DNA from: Streptomyces fradiae ATCC 10745 = DSM 40063
Lineage (GTDB): Bacteria > Actinomycetota > Actinomycetes > Streptomycetales > Streptomycetaceae
NCBI RefSeq assembly: GCF_008704425.1
Contig: NZ_CP023696.1
Location: 4,318,501 to 4,382,500, forward strand
Length of the DNA stretch: 64,000 bases
Direction of reading: 5' to 3'
The first letter of the stretch is position 1. The number at the start of each line of letters is the position of its first letter. Under the pieces are notes generated by a model. That model worked only from the letters and a program-made list of their open reading frames with translations, had not been told where the DNA came from and did not search any database. Positions 1 through 8,210 of this stretch are shown here, one piece after another. The translations under genes were made by a program, and so were the position numbers.

Positions 1-1
1 C

Positions 2-796
2 CGGATCGCACTCGCCCAGGCCCTCGGCGCGAGCGGACACACCGAGCAGGCGGCGACCGCCGTCGCCGAGCTCTACACCACGGCGACCCGGCTCTGCATC
101 AAGCTCGGTGAGGACGGCCTCGCCGCCGTCACCGCCGACCGTGCCCTCACCGCGGCGCTCGGCGGCGCGGACGCCCTCACCGTCGCCGAGGCGCACCGCA
201 TGGTCTCCTCCGCCTGGCGCCGCCAAGGGCACCATGCCCGCGCCGCCGACGTCGCCGTCGCGGCGGCCCGGCAGCTCGCCGCCGACCGTACCTGCGACGT
301 GACCGAGCGGCTTTCCGTACAGGGCGATCTGTACGCCACCGCCGCCTACACCGCCGCCAAGCAGGGCGACCGGCACACCGCGCACGTCCTCATCGCCGAG
401 GCCGAGGCGACCGCCCGGCAGCTCGGTCACGACGCGCAGCTCCGGGGCAGCGTCTTCGGCCCCAGCCAGGTCCTGCTGCACAGGATCTCCGTCAGCCATC
501 TACTCGGTGACGCCGGTCAGGCCATCGAGCACGCCCGTCGCGTGGACCCCGCCGCGCTGCCGACCACCGAGCGGCAGGCCCGGTACTGGATCGACGTGGC
601 CCGCGCCTTCGGCCAGTGGGGCAAGCCCGACCGCTGCTACCGGGCCCTCCTGGCCGCCGAACGGGCCGCCCCCCAGGAGGTCCGACGGGGCCCGGTCCGG
701 GCCCTGACCGCCGGGCTCCTGCGCCACGACCGCACCCTCCCCGGCGTACGCGCCTTCGCCCACCGCACCGGCGCCCTCACCGCCGGCACGGCCTGA
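2..796 (+). CDS. C-terminal part of a TPR-type HTH transcriptional regulator (5' truncated)
   Basis: The reading frame is already open at the window edge and stops with TGA at 794-796, so only the last 264 codons are visible. They form Ala/Leu-rich helical repeats (AELYTTATRL, AADVAVAAARQLA, HVLIAEAEATARQL, RALLAAERAA) of the TPR-like kind found at the C-terminus of large Streptomyces XRE/HTH regulators. The DNA-binding half would lie upstream. The last ~300 bp overlap, antisense, the open 3' end of the ATP-binding protein on the other strand. Assignment to this family is inference from repeat style and length. Confidence 0.6.
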   Translation, partial: RIALAQALGASGHTEQAATAVAELYTTATRLCIKLGEDGLAAVTADRALTAALGGADALTVAEAHRMVSSAWRRQGHHARAADVAVAAARQLAADRTCDVTERLSVQGDLYATAAYTAAKQGDRHTAHVLIAEAEATARQLGHDAQLRGSVFGPSQVLLHRISVSHLLGDAGQAIEHARRVDPAALPTTERQARYWIDVARAFGQWGKPDRCYRALLAAERAAPQEVRRGPVRALTAGLLRHDRTLPGVRAFAHRTGALTAGTA

Positions 797-1243
797 CCTC
801 CGTTCCGGATCCGCACACCCGAGGTCCAGTTCGGCCCAGACGGTCTTGCGGGGTGCCGGGCCTTCGGCGAGGCCCCACCGGTCGGCGAGTGCGGTGACGA
901 TCAGCAGGCCGCGGCCGTGCTCACTGTCGGGTGGGGGCACCCGGGGGACGGGTACGGCTTCGGCGCGCGTGTCCGTCGCCTCGATGCGCAGGACGTGACC
1001 GTCGTCTTGCAGTTGCAGGACCAGGAGGAACTTCCGGCCGGGTACGCGTCCGTGGACGGCCGCGTTGGCGGCGAGTTCGGCGACGATCTGGAGGGCGTCG
1101 GCGGCCTGTTCCCGGTGCACGCCGTGGTCGCGCAGCCAGGCGGCGGCCAGCTCCCGCCCGAGCCGCGCACCCGCCCGCGAGGAGGGCAGCTTCATGCTCA
1201 ACTCGCCTGTGGGCGGGGGCAGAACGGTGTCGGTGTGGTTCAT
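500..1243 (-). CDS. ATP-binding anti-sigma-like regulatory protein (HATPase_c, RsbW/SpoIIAB type)
   Basis: Residues ~20-140 form a small GHKL ATPase domain: a helix with the N-box (IVAELAANAAVHG), a G1-like motif with Asp (RIEATDTR) and a G2 glycine motif (SEHGRGLLIVTALADRWG). Such domains bind ATP and act as serine kinases or anti-sigma factors. The domain ends near 'VWAELDLG', but no stop follows, so the frame runs ~90 residues further, antisense to the preceding gene. That tail is Gly/Ala-rich and may not be a real domain. I chose the ATG at 1243; a GTG at 1306 and an ATG at 1195 are also in frame, and none has a good ribosome site. It lies divergent to a DUF5753 HTH gene, the arrangement of WhiJ/AbaA-type cassettes. 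Confidence 0.7.
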   Translation of the reverse strand: MNHTDTVLPPPTGELSMKLPSSRAGARLGRELAAAWLRDHGVHREQAADALQIVAELAANAAVHGRVPGRKFLLVLQLQDDGHVLRIEATDTRAEAVPVPRVPPPDSEHGRGLLIVTALADRWGLAEGPAPRKTVWAELDLGCADPERRSGRAGGEGAGAVGEGAYAGEGAVVAQEPGGQGPDRAPSDLLGGGPFGGQEGPVAAVGLAPLAEGAGHVDPVPGLPLGGRQRGGVHATGVLDGLTGVTE

Positions 1244-1389
1244 GTCACAGATCGTGGCTGCGGAGTCATCGTGTCCGCCAGTGATCTCGTGCGTGCGTAC
1301 AGTCACTGTCAGGTGCCGGACGGCGCCTGTCCTGCCTGTCGACGGAGGTGCGCGGGCAGGGCGTGCACGGTTGCGGTGGTACGTCGGAG

Positions 1390-2277
1390 GTGAAGCGGTT
1401 GACGGCGGAAGTGAACGGGACCCAGCGGCTCGAGGTGGACGCGGACGAACCGGGCTGGGAGGTCGACCCGGACGACGAGTCGGGCGCGGCCGTCGTCGCG
1501 ACGGTGGGGCGACAGCTGAAGCTGCGCCGCGAGGCCGCCGGTCTGAGGGCCGGGGAGTTCGGGCGGCTGATCGGCTACGGGGAGGACCTGGTCTACAAGG
1601 TCGAGGCCGGCAAGCGGATCCCGCGCCCCGAGTACCTGGAAAGGGCGGACAGCGCCCTCAAGGCGGGCGGCCTGATCGCCGCGATGAAGGCCGACGTGGA
1701 GGAGGTCCGGTACCCGAAGAAGATCCGCGACCTGGCGAAACTCGAGGCCAGGGCGGTGGAGCTGTTGTCGTACGGAAGCCACGCGCTGCACGGACTGTTG
1801 CAGACGGAGCAGTACGCGTGGGCCCTGCTGGGCACGCGCAAGCCGGCACTGTCCGAGGACGAGCTGGACCGTGCGGTGGCGGCGCGAATGGCCCGGCAGG
1901 AGATCTACGAGCGTTGCCCGAAGCCGGAGTTGAGCTTTGTCCTGGAAGAGATGACACTGCGCCGCCCCATTGGGGGAACAATGGTGCACCGCCGCCAGCT
2001 CGAACGTCTGTTGGAGGTGGCGCGGATGCGTAACGTCGCGATCCAGGTCATGCCGAACGACCGCTGGGAGCACTCAGGGACGGGCGGCAGGATCCAGATT
2101 CTCAAGTTCGGGGACGGCTCGGCGGTGGGGCGTACCGATGACGAGTACGGCGGACGCCCCGTCACGGCTCCGGCCCAGTTGCGCGTCCTTGAACTGCGTT
2201 ATGGCACCATCCGGGCGCAGGCGCTCACGCCCAGGGAGTCGCTGGCCTTCATCGAGGACATGTGGGGAGAGGGATGA
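1390..2277 (+). CDS. XRE-family HTH regulator with DUF5753 domain (WhiJ-like)
   Basis: Residues ~40-95 form an XRE helix-turn-helix (VGRQLKLRREAAGL, FGRLIGYGEDLVYKVEAGKR). It is followed by the DUF5753 ligand or partner domain: QTEQYAWALL, a run around 'EMTLRRPIGG', then VQVMP-type strands ending in 'ALTPRESLAFIEDMW'. Proteins of this class include WhiJ of S. coelicolor, which works with a small DUF397 protein to control sporulation. The stop overlaps the DUF397 start as ATGA, so translation is coupled. The start is uncertain: GTGs at 1348, 1390 and 1411 are in frame and a GGAGG overlaps the first two. What signal it reads is unknown. Confidence 0.85.
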   Translation: MKRLTAEVNGTQRLEVDADEPGWEVDPDDESGAAVVATVGRQLKLRREAAGLRAGEFGRLIGYGEDLVYKVEAGKRIPRPEYLERADSALKAGGLIAAMKADVEEVRYPKKIRDLAKLEARAVELLSYGSHALHGLLQTEQYAWALLGTRKPALSEDELDRAVAARMARQEIYERCPKPELSFVLEEMTLRRPIGGTMVHRRQLERLLEVARMRNVAIQVMPNDRWEHSGTGGRIQILKFGDGSAVGRTDDEYGGRPVTAPAQLRVLELRYGTIRAQALTPRESLAFIEDMWGEG

Positions 2278-2483
2278 ACCGCAGGAGTCACGCCGACGAA
2301 CCCGACGGGCTCGTCTGGTTCAGGAGCAGCTACAGCGACACCAGCAATCCCAACGACTGCGTCGAGATCGCCGGAACCGCCGGCACCGTCCACATCCGCG
2401 ACTCCAAGAACGTCGCGGGCCCCCGTCTCTCCGTGGCGGCGGAGAGCTGGGCCGGGTTCGTGGCGTACGCCTCCGGGCGCTGA
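2274..2483 (+). CDS. DUF397 small protein, partner of the WhiJ-like regulator
   Basis: This 69-residue protein has the DUF397 pattern: W-F-[RK]-S-S-Y-S near the start (VWFRSSYSD), 'NDCVEIA' in the middle, then 'VHIRDSKN' and 'WAGFVAYA' near the end. DUF397 proteins accompany HTH/DUF5753 regulators in actinomycetes and are thought to bind them and modulate DNA binding. The ATG overlaps the regulator's TGA by 4 nt and follows a GGGGAGAGGG ribosome site. This completes the ATP-binding/HTH/DUF397 trio typical of Streptomyces developmental cassettes. Confidence 0.9.
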   Translation: MNRRSHADEPDGLVWFRSSYSDTSNPNDCVEIAGTAGTVHIRDSKNVAGPRLSVAAESWAGFVAYASGR

Positions 2484-2653
2484 ACACCTCGTGCGTGCCC
2501 CGCGCCGGTCGGCTGGGTGCGGGGTGGCGGGAGGCGTACCCTCCGCCGTACCCAGCCGCCGGGCACGCCCGTACGGTGGCGCCTGATTGGCCCATGCGGT
2601 CCGGTCCGGATTGGCCAGGGCCAGCGGTCACTTCCGGTCCTAGGGTCGTGTCC

Positions 2654-3175
2654 ATGAGCGACGACACGCGCATCCCGCCCGCCACCACCGCGCCCCTCCA
2701 GGCGGTACTGACCCGCCGCACGGACGCCGAGACCTGCGCCGACCCGAGCAGTGTGATGACCCTGCTGGGCGAGTCGGACGGCGCCCAGGGCGGCTTCACC
2801 GCCTACCGGTCCAGCTTCGCCGAGGGGGCGGCGGGGGCGCCGGCGCACTTCCACACCAAGGCCACCGAGCTGTTCTTCGTGATCAGCGGATCGTTGCGGG
2901 TGCTGGTGGGGGAGGAGGTCACCGTCCTGAACGCGGGCGACTTCCTGGCGGTGCCGCCCCACACCCCGCACGCCTTCGCCGCCGCGCCCGGTGCTCAGGC
3001 GGACGTCCTGTTCGTGTTCACCCCCGGCATGGGCCGCTTCGACTACCTGCGCCTGCTCGGGCGGGTGATGCGGGGCGAGGCCGATCCCAAGGAGATCGCG
3101 GAGTCCGCGGACCGCTTCGACAACCACTACGTCGACAGCCCCGTCTGGCGCGCCGTTCCGGACGGCTCCGCCTGA
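2654..3175 (+). CDS. Cupin domain protein
   Basis: This 173-residue single-domain cupin has motif 1 as 'HFHTKATELFFVISG' (metal ligands H-x-H...E) and motif 2 as 'PPHTPHAF'. Such small cupins bind a metal and a small ligand or catalyse simple isomerase or oxygenase reactions; the substrate cannot be told. The ATG at 2654 has no ribosome site but lies 7 nt after TAGGGT (2641-2646), which fits a leaderless transcript. A GTG two codons upstream is possible. The gene stands alone, facing the I36-like gene across a hairpin. Confidence 0.85.
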   Translation: MSDDTRIPPATTAPLQAVLTRRTDAETCADPSSVMTLLGESDGAQGGFTAYRSSFAEGAAGAPAHFHTKATELFFVISGSLRVLVGEEVTVLNAGDFLAVPPHTPHAFAAAPGAQADVLFVFTPGMGRFDYLRLLGRVMRGEADPKEIAESADRFDNHYVDSPVWRAVPDGSA

Positions 3176-3246
3176 CCGGCGGCACGGCGGCGCGCGTCCG
3201 TACGCCACCAGCCCGGCCCTCGCGGCTCGCGGGGCCCGGCACCGAC

Positions 3247-3288
3247 GCGCCCTCCCGCAAGCGGCGGCCGGCCGCTCCGGGAGGGTGC
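3247..3288. terminator. Hairpin between convergent genes
   Basis: CCCTCCCG (3250-3257) pairs with CGGGAGGG (3278-3285), extended outward by three more pairs. An inner GCGGC/GCCGC stem fills the loop. It lies between the convergent cupin and I36-like genes, so it can terminate either transcript. Confidence 0.55.
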
Positions 3289-3335
3289 CGGAACCAGCGG
3301 GGCCCGGAAGCGGGCCGCTGAGCGCCGGGCCGCCG

Positions 3336-3719
3336 TCAGCAGGTGGCGGCGCTGGAGATCCTGATGCCCGTCAACGTACCGGTGGAGACGGTGAAGCTGC
3401 GCTTCGGGGGGATGCAGGTCGTGGAACCGCCCGACCAGCGGATGTAGGCGACGTCGTCATTGCGGGTGTTCTGGACCACCAGGTTCGGGCCGGACGGCCG
3501 GGACGGCAGGTTCTGCCAGGTGCTGGTGACGTCCTTGAACTGGCCGATCTTCACGCCGTTCTTGAAGAGGCACACATACGGATAGCTGCAGGTGTCCGCC
3601 GCCGCCCGCGCCGTGACGGCTCCAGGCGACGCCTGCGCCGTCCCCTGCGTGGCCAGGGAGACCCCGCCGGCCATGGCGATGGTCATCGCCACGGCTCCGA
3701 TACCGCGTACTGCTTTCAC
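3336..3719 (-). CDS. Secreted small Cys-containing protein, peptidase inhibitor I36-like
   Basis: This 127-residue precursor has an N-terminal signal peptide (basic VKAVRG, hydrophobic AVAMTIAMAGGVSLA, likely cut after TAQA-S). The mature part starts 'DTCSYPYVCLFKNG' and carries four cysteines, with the last residue a Cys. The CxYPYVCLF opening resembles the beta-gamma-crystallin-like I36 family (SMPI metalloprotease inhibitor type). Inhibitor activity is inference. The GTG at 3719 has a GAAGGG ribosome site about 8 nt upstream, which fixes the start. It is transcribed away from the lipoprotein gene. Confidence 0.75.
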   Translation of the reverse strand: MKAVRGIGAVAMTIAMAGGVSLATQGTAQASPGAVTARAAADTCSYPYVCLFKNGVKIGQFKDVTSTWQNLPSRPSGPNLVVQNTRNDDVAYIRWSGGSTTCIPPKRSFTVSTGTLTGIRISSAATC

Positions 3720-3944
3720 GCCAGAACCCTTCGCTTGGATACGTTTCGGGCTTGCATGGCCGTACTCGCGCATTCTCCGACAGCTCGGCACGAGGCGCCC
3801 AGAGGCATCTCGGTCAACCGGTCGGCGCATGGGGTTGAGGGCGTCTCGTCGGTTCCACCTGCTCGATCGGCTCCCAACCGGCATGATGGGTACGCCAGTT
3901 GAGCGCGCCTTTCGGACAGGGCGCGGGTGCGGAGGGGGACACGG

Positions 3945-4601
3945 ATGAGGCGAGCCGGGCAGGCGGCCGTGGGGCTGGTGCTGTTGCTGTCCCTCGCGGC
4001 GGCGGGGTGCTCGGGCGCGGACGGCGGCGGGGGCGCCGGTGGCGGTGACAAGGGCCGGAGCACGGCCCCCTCCACCCGCATGCACGTGCTCACCCGCACC
4101 CCCTGCGCCCTGCTCGAGGAGAAGCCGCTGGTGGACGGCATGACGTTCCGCGCCGGCACCGACTCCCTGCGTACCGAGCCGCGCGAGGACTCGTCCCAGG
4201 ACGGCACGCCGCAGACGTACCGGCAGGTCTCCTGCCACGAGACGAACGGCAGGGCCGCGCAGGGCGGCGACCTGTGGCTCCTCAGCACGAGCGCGGACCT
4301 GTACGAGCGGGTCGGGCCGGCCTGCCACAGGAAGCGGGTCAAGGAGGACCTGGACCGGGCGCAGCACCGCGACCCGGTCGCCCTGGGCGGCTCCGCGTAC
4401 TGGCGGAGCATCGAGGAGAACGGCCGCCCGGGCCGCGAGCTGGTCCTGTGCGACGGGAACCTCCTGCTGGAGGTCACCGCCTTCGCCCCGTACGGCAGCG
4501 AGCGCGACAGCGTCGACCGCACCCTCGGGAAGGTCGTCGAGGCGGCGGCCCGGCTGATGGAGGAGGGCCTGCGCGACCCGTCCTCCACCCCGGCGCCGTA
4601 G
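3945..4601 (+). CDS. Putative lipoprotein, DUF3558-like
   Basis: This 218-residue protein has a lipoprotein signal: basic start, hydrophobic stretch GLVLLLSLAA and lipobox LAAAGC, with Cys as the lipidated residue. A Gly-rich linker follows, then a globular domain with conserved cysteines (TPCALLEE, VSCHE, PACHRK, LVLCDGN). The 'PCALL' opening and Cys spacing resemble DUF3558 extracellular lipoproteins; that is a weak assignment and the function is unknown. The start at 3945 follows GGAGGGG by 8 nt, better than the in-frame codon at 3927. Confidence 0.75.
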   Translation: MRRAGQAAVGLVLLLSLAAAGCSGADGGGGAGGGDKGRSTAPSTRMHVLTRTPCALLEEKPLVDGMTFRAGTDSLRTEPREDSSQDGTPQTYRQVSCHETNGRAAQGGDLWLLSTSADLYERVGPACHRKRVKEDLDRAQHRDPVALGGSAYWRSIEENGRPGRELVLCDGNLLLEVTAFAPYGSERDSVDRTLGKVVEAAARLMEEGLRDPSSTPAP

Positions 4602-5052
4602 CGCGGCGTCGCGCGTGCGGGCGGGGGACGGCGTCGGTCGAGGCCGACCTGAACGGCTCGAGTCACGGCCGGGCTGCCTCGCGGGCCGATAGCGGTGCGT
4701 GACTGTAGCCCTCGTGGCCCTCGTAGCCCCCGTGGCCCCCGCAGCCCCCGCAGCCCCGTGGCGCGCGGCCGTGGCCTGCTCCGCCCGTCACCACCACCGT
4801 CACCCCCGCACCGGCCGAGCCCCGCGAAGCCCGGTGCGAGAGGCCATCCGAGCAGGCAAAACGCAACTTCGACACGGCCCGTGGCAGGCGGCTACCTTCG
4901 CCCCCGTCTTCCGCGACCGCCCACGGTCGCGGGGGCGTTCCCTCAGGCCGGTCACCCCGACGCGACCGCGTCGGCCACGCCCCACAGCCCTCGCAGCCGG
5001 GCGCCGGCCACCGCACCGGGTCCACCTCGGGCCCCCACCCAGGGAGAGACGC
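4602..5052. other. 450-bp stretch without a recognisable gene
   Basis: The segment has a run of near-repeats built on (g/c)tagccc(c/t)cgtggc (about 4700-4760), then ordinary GC-rich sequence with some inverted 'cgaccgcc/ggcggtcg'-type pairs near 4915. No frame has a ribosome site and protein-like composition. The promoter of the DUF3291 gene must lie at its right end. Confidence 0.5.
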
Positions 5053-5598
5053 ATGCCCCGTCTCGTGCTGTACACCTTCGGCGTCCTGAAGTCCCCCCTC
5101 GCCGACCCCGCGCCCCTCACGCGCGAGTTCTACGACCGCGGCGAGGCCGTCTACCGGCAGATCGGCCGGCACCCCGGGTACCTCGCACGCGCCGAAGCGG
5201 CGGACGGCGACCGGGGCGTGCTCTTCGGGGCGGACTGGGGCCCGTGGGGGGAGTTCGCCGTACCGGCCTGGTACGGCAAGGGCCGTGCGGCGGACACCAC
5301 CGCCCTCGCAGCGACGCTCTCGCTCTGGACCGGCCCGCGCGCCGCCTTCGACGCCGTCTACACCGGCCCGCACCGAGAGGCGCTGAACAGGCGCTACGAC
5401 TGGTTCGAGCGGTCGGACCATCCGAACCACGTGATCTGGTGGGTCTCCGACGACGTGACGCCCACCTGGCAGGACGGGGTGTCCCGGCTGGAGCACCTCC
5501 ACGCCCACGGTCCCGCGCCGCACGCCTTCACCTTCCGTCACGCGTTCAGCCCGGAAGGGACCCCGACCAGGACCGACGGCACCGGGCACGACCACTGA
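5053..5598 (+). CDS. DUF3291 domain-containing protein
   Basis: This 181-residue soluble protein begins 'MPRLVLYTFGVLKSP' and carries aromatic motifs around 'VWWVSDDVTPTW' and 'GVSRLEHLHAHGPAPHAFTF', the pattern of DUF3291 dimeric ferredoxin-fold (antibiotic-biosynthesis-monooxygenase-like) proteins. The role is unknown; some family members sit near stress or detoxification genes. The ATG at 5053 is preceded by AGGGAGAG, a good ribosome site. It appears to be a monocistronic gene. Confidence 0.8.
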   Translation: MPRLVLYTFGVLKSPLADPAPLTREFYDRGEAVYRQIGRHPGYLARAEAADGDRGVLFGADWGPWGEFAVPAWYGKGRAADTTALAATLSLWTGPRAAFDAVYTGPHREALNRRYDWFERSDHPNHVIWWVSDDVTPTWQDGVSRLEHLHAHGPAPHAFTFRHAFSPEGTPTRTDGTGHDH

Positions 5599-5736
5599 AG
5601 GTCCCCCGCGACCGCCCGCCCGAGCGGGGGCGGGGTGCCCCGAAGCTCCACCGGGTCGGCGCCGGGCCCTGCGGCCGGGGCGGGGTCGGGGGCCGGTGTG
5701 TGGGGGCGCTGGGGGGCGTGAGGCACAATCGGGGCC

Positions 5737-6330
5737 ATGACGAGCCCCGCACAGCCGCCCGGAGAGTCCGGGAAGCCCTCCGAGTCCGCCTCCGCCGACC
5801 GTGTCTACCGGTCGCCGATGGCCATGGTGGGCGGTGTGCTGCTGCTCGGCATCGGGCTGTGGATGGGCGGCGACGCCGTGTTCCGCGGGGACGGGCTCAC
5901 GCCGTGGACCGCGCTCGCCGCGCTGCTGCTGGGCGTGCCGCTCGTCGCCGCCTTCACCTTCCGGCCCGCCGTCTACGCCGGTAACGACCGGCTGCGCGTC
6001 CGCAACCCCTTCCGTACCGTCGTCGTCCCCTGGGCCGCCGTGGCGGAGCTGAGGTCGACCTACTCGACCGAGGTCGTCACCCGCGACGGCGCCAAGTACC
6101 AGCTGTGGGCCGTGCCCGTCTCCATGCGGCAGCGCAAGCTGAACGTCCGCAGCGGCGGCAAGCACCTGGTCGGCTCCGAGGCCACCGTCGAGGAGCTGCG
6201 GACGCTCGCCGAGCAGAACGCCGTCCGCCCCACCGCCAAGGGCGACCCCGAGGTGCGGTGGGCGTACGGGTTCATCGTCCCCGCCCTCGTCGGGCTGGTC
6301 GCGCTCGTCGTGCTGCTCGCCCTGGGCTGA
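5737..6330 (+). CDS. PH-domain (bacterial Pleckstrin-like) integral membrane protein
   Basis: This 197-residue protein has a short Pro/Ser-rich N-terminus, two hydrophobic segments (about 28-45 and 59-73), a soluble middle containing 'NDRLRVRNPFRTVVVPWAAVAEL', typical of bacterial PH domains, and a C-terminal TM helix (IVPALVGLVALVVLLALG). The family is widespread in actinobacteria and of unknown function. No Shine-Dalgarno precedes the ATG; a CACAAT box lies 7 nt upstream, possibly a leaderless start. A strong hairpin follows. Confidence 0.85.
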   Translation: MTSPAQPPGESGKPSESASADRVYRSPMAMVGGVLLLGIGLWMGGDAVFRGDGLTPWTALAALLLGVPLVAAFTFRPAVYAGNDRLRVRNPFRTVVVPWAAVAELRSTYSTEVVTRDGAKYQLWAVPVSMRQRKLNVRSGGKHLVGSEATVEELRTLAEQNAVRPTAKGDPEVRWAYGFIVPALVGLVALVVLLALG

Positions 6331-6390
6331 GGCGCACGCGCCGGGCGGCAGGCGCCCGGGGGCGGCACAGAGGCGGCACGTGGCCAGGGG

Positions 6391-6470
6391 CGGTACGCGC
6401 CGAGAGCGGTACGCGTCCAGAGCGGTACGCGCCGAGAGCGGTACGCGTCCAGAGCGGTACGCGCCGAGGG
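6391..6470. repeat. 16-nt tandem repeat, five copies
   Basis: The unit cggtacgcg(c/t)c(g/c)agag begins at 6391, 6407, 6423, 6439 and 6455, an exact 16-nt period. The last copy runs into the left arm of the hairpin at 6463-6498. The repeat lies between the convergent PH-domain and sugar-phosphate mutase genes. Confidence 0.9.
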
Positions 6471-6498
6471 GCGCCGGGTCCTCCCGGCGCCCCTCGGC
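6463..6498. terminator. Perfect 16-bp stem hairpin (bidirectional terminator)
   Basis: Bases 6463-6478 pair perfectly with 6483-6498 around the TCCT loop. It separates the convergent genes ending at 6330 and 6540. It has no U-tract, as is usual for Streptomyces terminators. Confidence 0.85.
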
Positions 6499-6539
6499 AC
6501 ATGTCGCGCGTACGGTGCGCGCGCCCCCGCCCGTACGGG

Positions 6540-8210
6540 TCAGATGCCCGCCGCCCGCGCCAGGTCCCGCTTCAGCGACCCGAGCGTGCGCGCCGCCCGC
6601 TCCCGCGCGTCCGCCAGCGACGCGGCGTCCGGCACCGGGACGACGACCTCCAGGTAGCACTTCAGCTTCGGCTCCGTACCGCTCGGCCGCACGATGACCC
6701 GCGCCCGGTACTCGCCCTCCAGGTGGTACCGCAGCCCGTCCGTCGGCGGCAGGTCCCCGGCGCCCCGCGCCAGGTCCTCCGCCCGCGTGACGGCCAGCCC
6801 CGCCAGGACCGTCGGCGGCGCCTCCCGCAGGCGGCGCATCGCGTCGGCGATCACGCCCAGGTCCTCGACGCGGACCGACAGCTGGTCCGTGGCGTGCAGG
6901 CCGTGCGCGACGGCCAGGTCGTCCAGCAGGTCCGTCAGCGTGCGGCCCCGCTCCTTCAGCTCCGACGCCAGCTCCGCGACCACCAGCGCCGCCGTGACAC
7001 CGTCCTTGTCGCGTACGCCCTCGGGGTCGACGCAGTAGCCGAGCGCCTCCTCGTAGCCGTACCGCAGGCCCTCGACGCGGGCGATCCACTTGAAACCGGT
7101 CAGGGTCTCGGCGTGCCCCACGCCCGCCGCCGCCGCGATCCTGCCCAGCAGGGACGACGACACGATCGACTCGGCGAACACGCCCTTCGCGCCCTTGCGC
7201 ACCAGGTGCTCCGCGAGGAGCGCGCCCACCTCGTCGCCGCGCAGCATCCGCCACCCGGCCTCGGCCGACGCGTCCGGCACGGCCACCGCGCAGCGGTCGG
7301 CGTCGGGGTCGTTCGCGATCACGATGTCCGGCCGCGCCTCCCGCGCCTTCGCGAACGCCAGGTCCATGGCGCCCGGCTCCTCCGGGTTCGGGAACGCCAC
7401 CGTCGGGAAGTCCGGATCGGGCTCCGCCTGCTCCTCCACCAGGACCGGCGCGGGGAAGCCCGCCCGTTGGAACGCGGCCAGCACCACGTCCCTGCCCACG
7501 CCGTGCATCGCCGTGTACACGACGCGCGCGGTGCGCGGGCCGCCCGGCGTCAGCACCGCGTCCGTACGGGCCAGGTACGCGTCCAGCACCTCGTCGCCCA
7601 GGACCTCCCAGCCGTCCTCGGCGCGCGGCACGTCCGCCAGCGACCGCACGGCGGCGATCTCCGCGGCGATCTCCGCGTCCGCGGGCGGCACGATCTGCGA
7701 GCCGTCGCCCAGGTACACCTTGTAGCCGTTGTCGCGGGGCGGGTTGTGGCTCGCGGTCACCTCGACGCCGGCGACCGCGCCCAGGTGCCTTATGGCGTAC
7801 GCGAGGACCGGCGTCGGCAGCGGGCGCGGCAGCAGCGCCGCCCGCAGGCCCGCCGCGACCATCACGGCGGCCGTGTCGCGGGCGAAGTCGGCCGACTTGT
7901 GGCGGGCGTCGTAGCCGATCACCACGAGGCCGTCGGACTCCCCCTTGGCCCTCAGGTACGCGGCCAGGCCCGCCGCCGCGCGGATGACGACCGAGCGGTT
8001 CATCCGCATGGGCCCCGCGCCCAGCTCGCCGCGCAGCCCGGCCGTGCCGAACTGCAGCGTGCCGGAGAAGCGGGAGGCCAGCTCGCCGAGGTCCCCGTCC
8101 GCGAGCAGCCGCGCCAGTTCGCCGCGGGTCTCCTCGTCCGGGTCCTCGGCCAGCCACGCCTCGGCCTGCGCGAGGAGGTCCTGCTGGTCCTGCGGCGGGT
8201 TCTGCTGCAC
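6540..8210 (-). CDS. Phosphohexomutase (phosphoglucomutase/phosphomannomutase)
   Basis: This 556-residue alpha-D-phosphohexomutase interconverts hexose-1- and hexose-6-phosphates. It has the N-terminal 'FGTAGLRG' motif, the phosphoserine loop TASHNPP (Ser154), the Mg2+ loop 'NDPDADRCAV', the sugar-binding 'GDEVG' segment and the C-terminal phosphate loop 'VRPSGTEPKLK'. Length and order match the actinobacterial group that sits beside purine nucleoside phosphorylase. There the pair is thought to process ribose-1-phosphate (phosphopentomutase activity) as well as hexose phosphates. The start is GTG 8210, with GAGAGG about 8 nt upstream; the open frame extends further but loses protein character. 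It is downstream of, and co-directional with, the nucleoside phosphorylase. Confidence 0.93.
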   Translation of the reverse strand: MQQNPPQDQQDLLAQAEAWLAEDPDEETRGELARLLADGDLGELASRFSGTLQFGTAGLRGELGAGPMRMNRSVVIRAAAGLAAYLRAKGESDGLVVIGYDARHKSADFARDTAAVMVAAGLRAALLPRPLPTPVLAYAIRHLGAVAGVEVTASHNPPRDNGYKVYLGDGSQIVPPADAEIAAEIAAVRSLADVPRAEDGWEVLGDEVLDAYLARTDAVLTPGGPRTARVVYTAMHGVGRDVVLAAFQRAGFPAPVLVEEQAEPDPDFPTVAFPNPEEPGAMDLAFAKAREARPDIVIANDPDADRCAVAVPDASAEAGWRMLRGDEVGALLAEHLVRKGAKGVFAESIVSSSLLGRIAAAAGVGHAETLTGFKWIARVEGLRYGYEEALGYCVDPEGVRDKDGVTAALVVAELASELKERGRTLTDLLDDLAVAHGLHATDQLSVRVEDLGVIADAMRRLREAPPTVLAGLAVTRAEDLARGAGDLPPTDGLRYHLEGEYRARVIVRPSGTEPKLKCYLEVVVPVPDAASLADARERAARTLGSLKRDLARAAGI

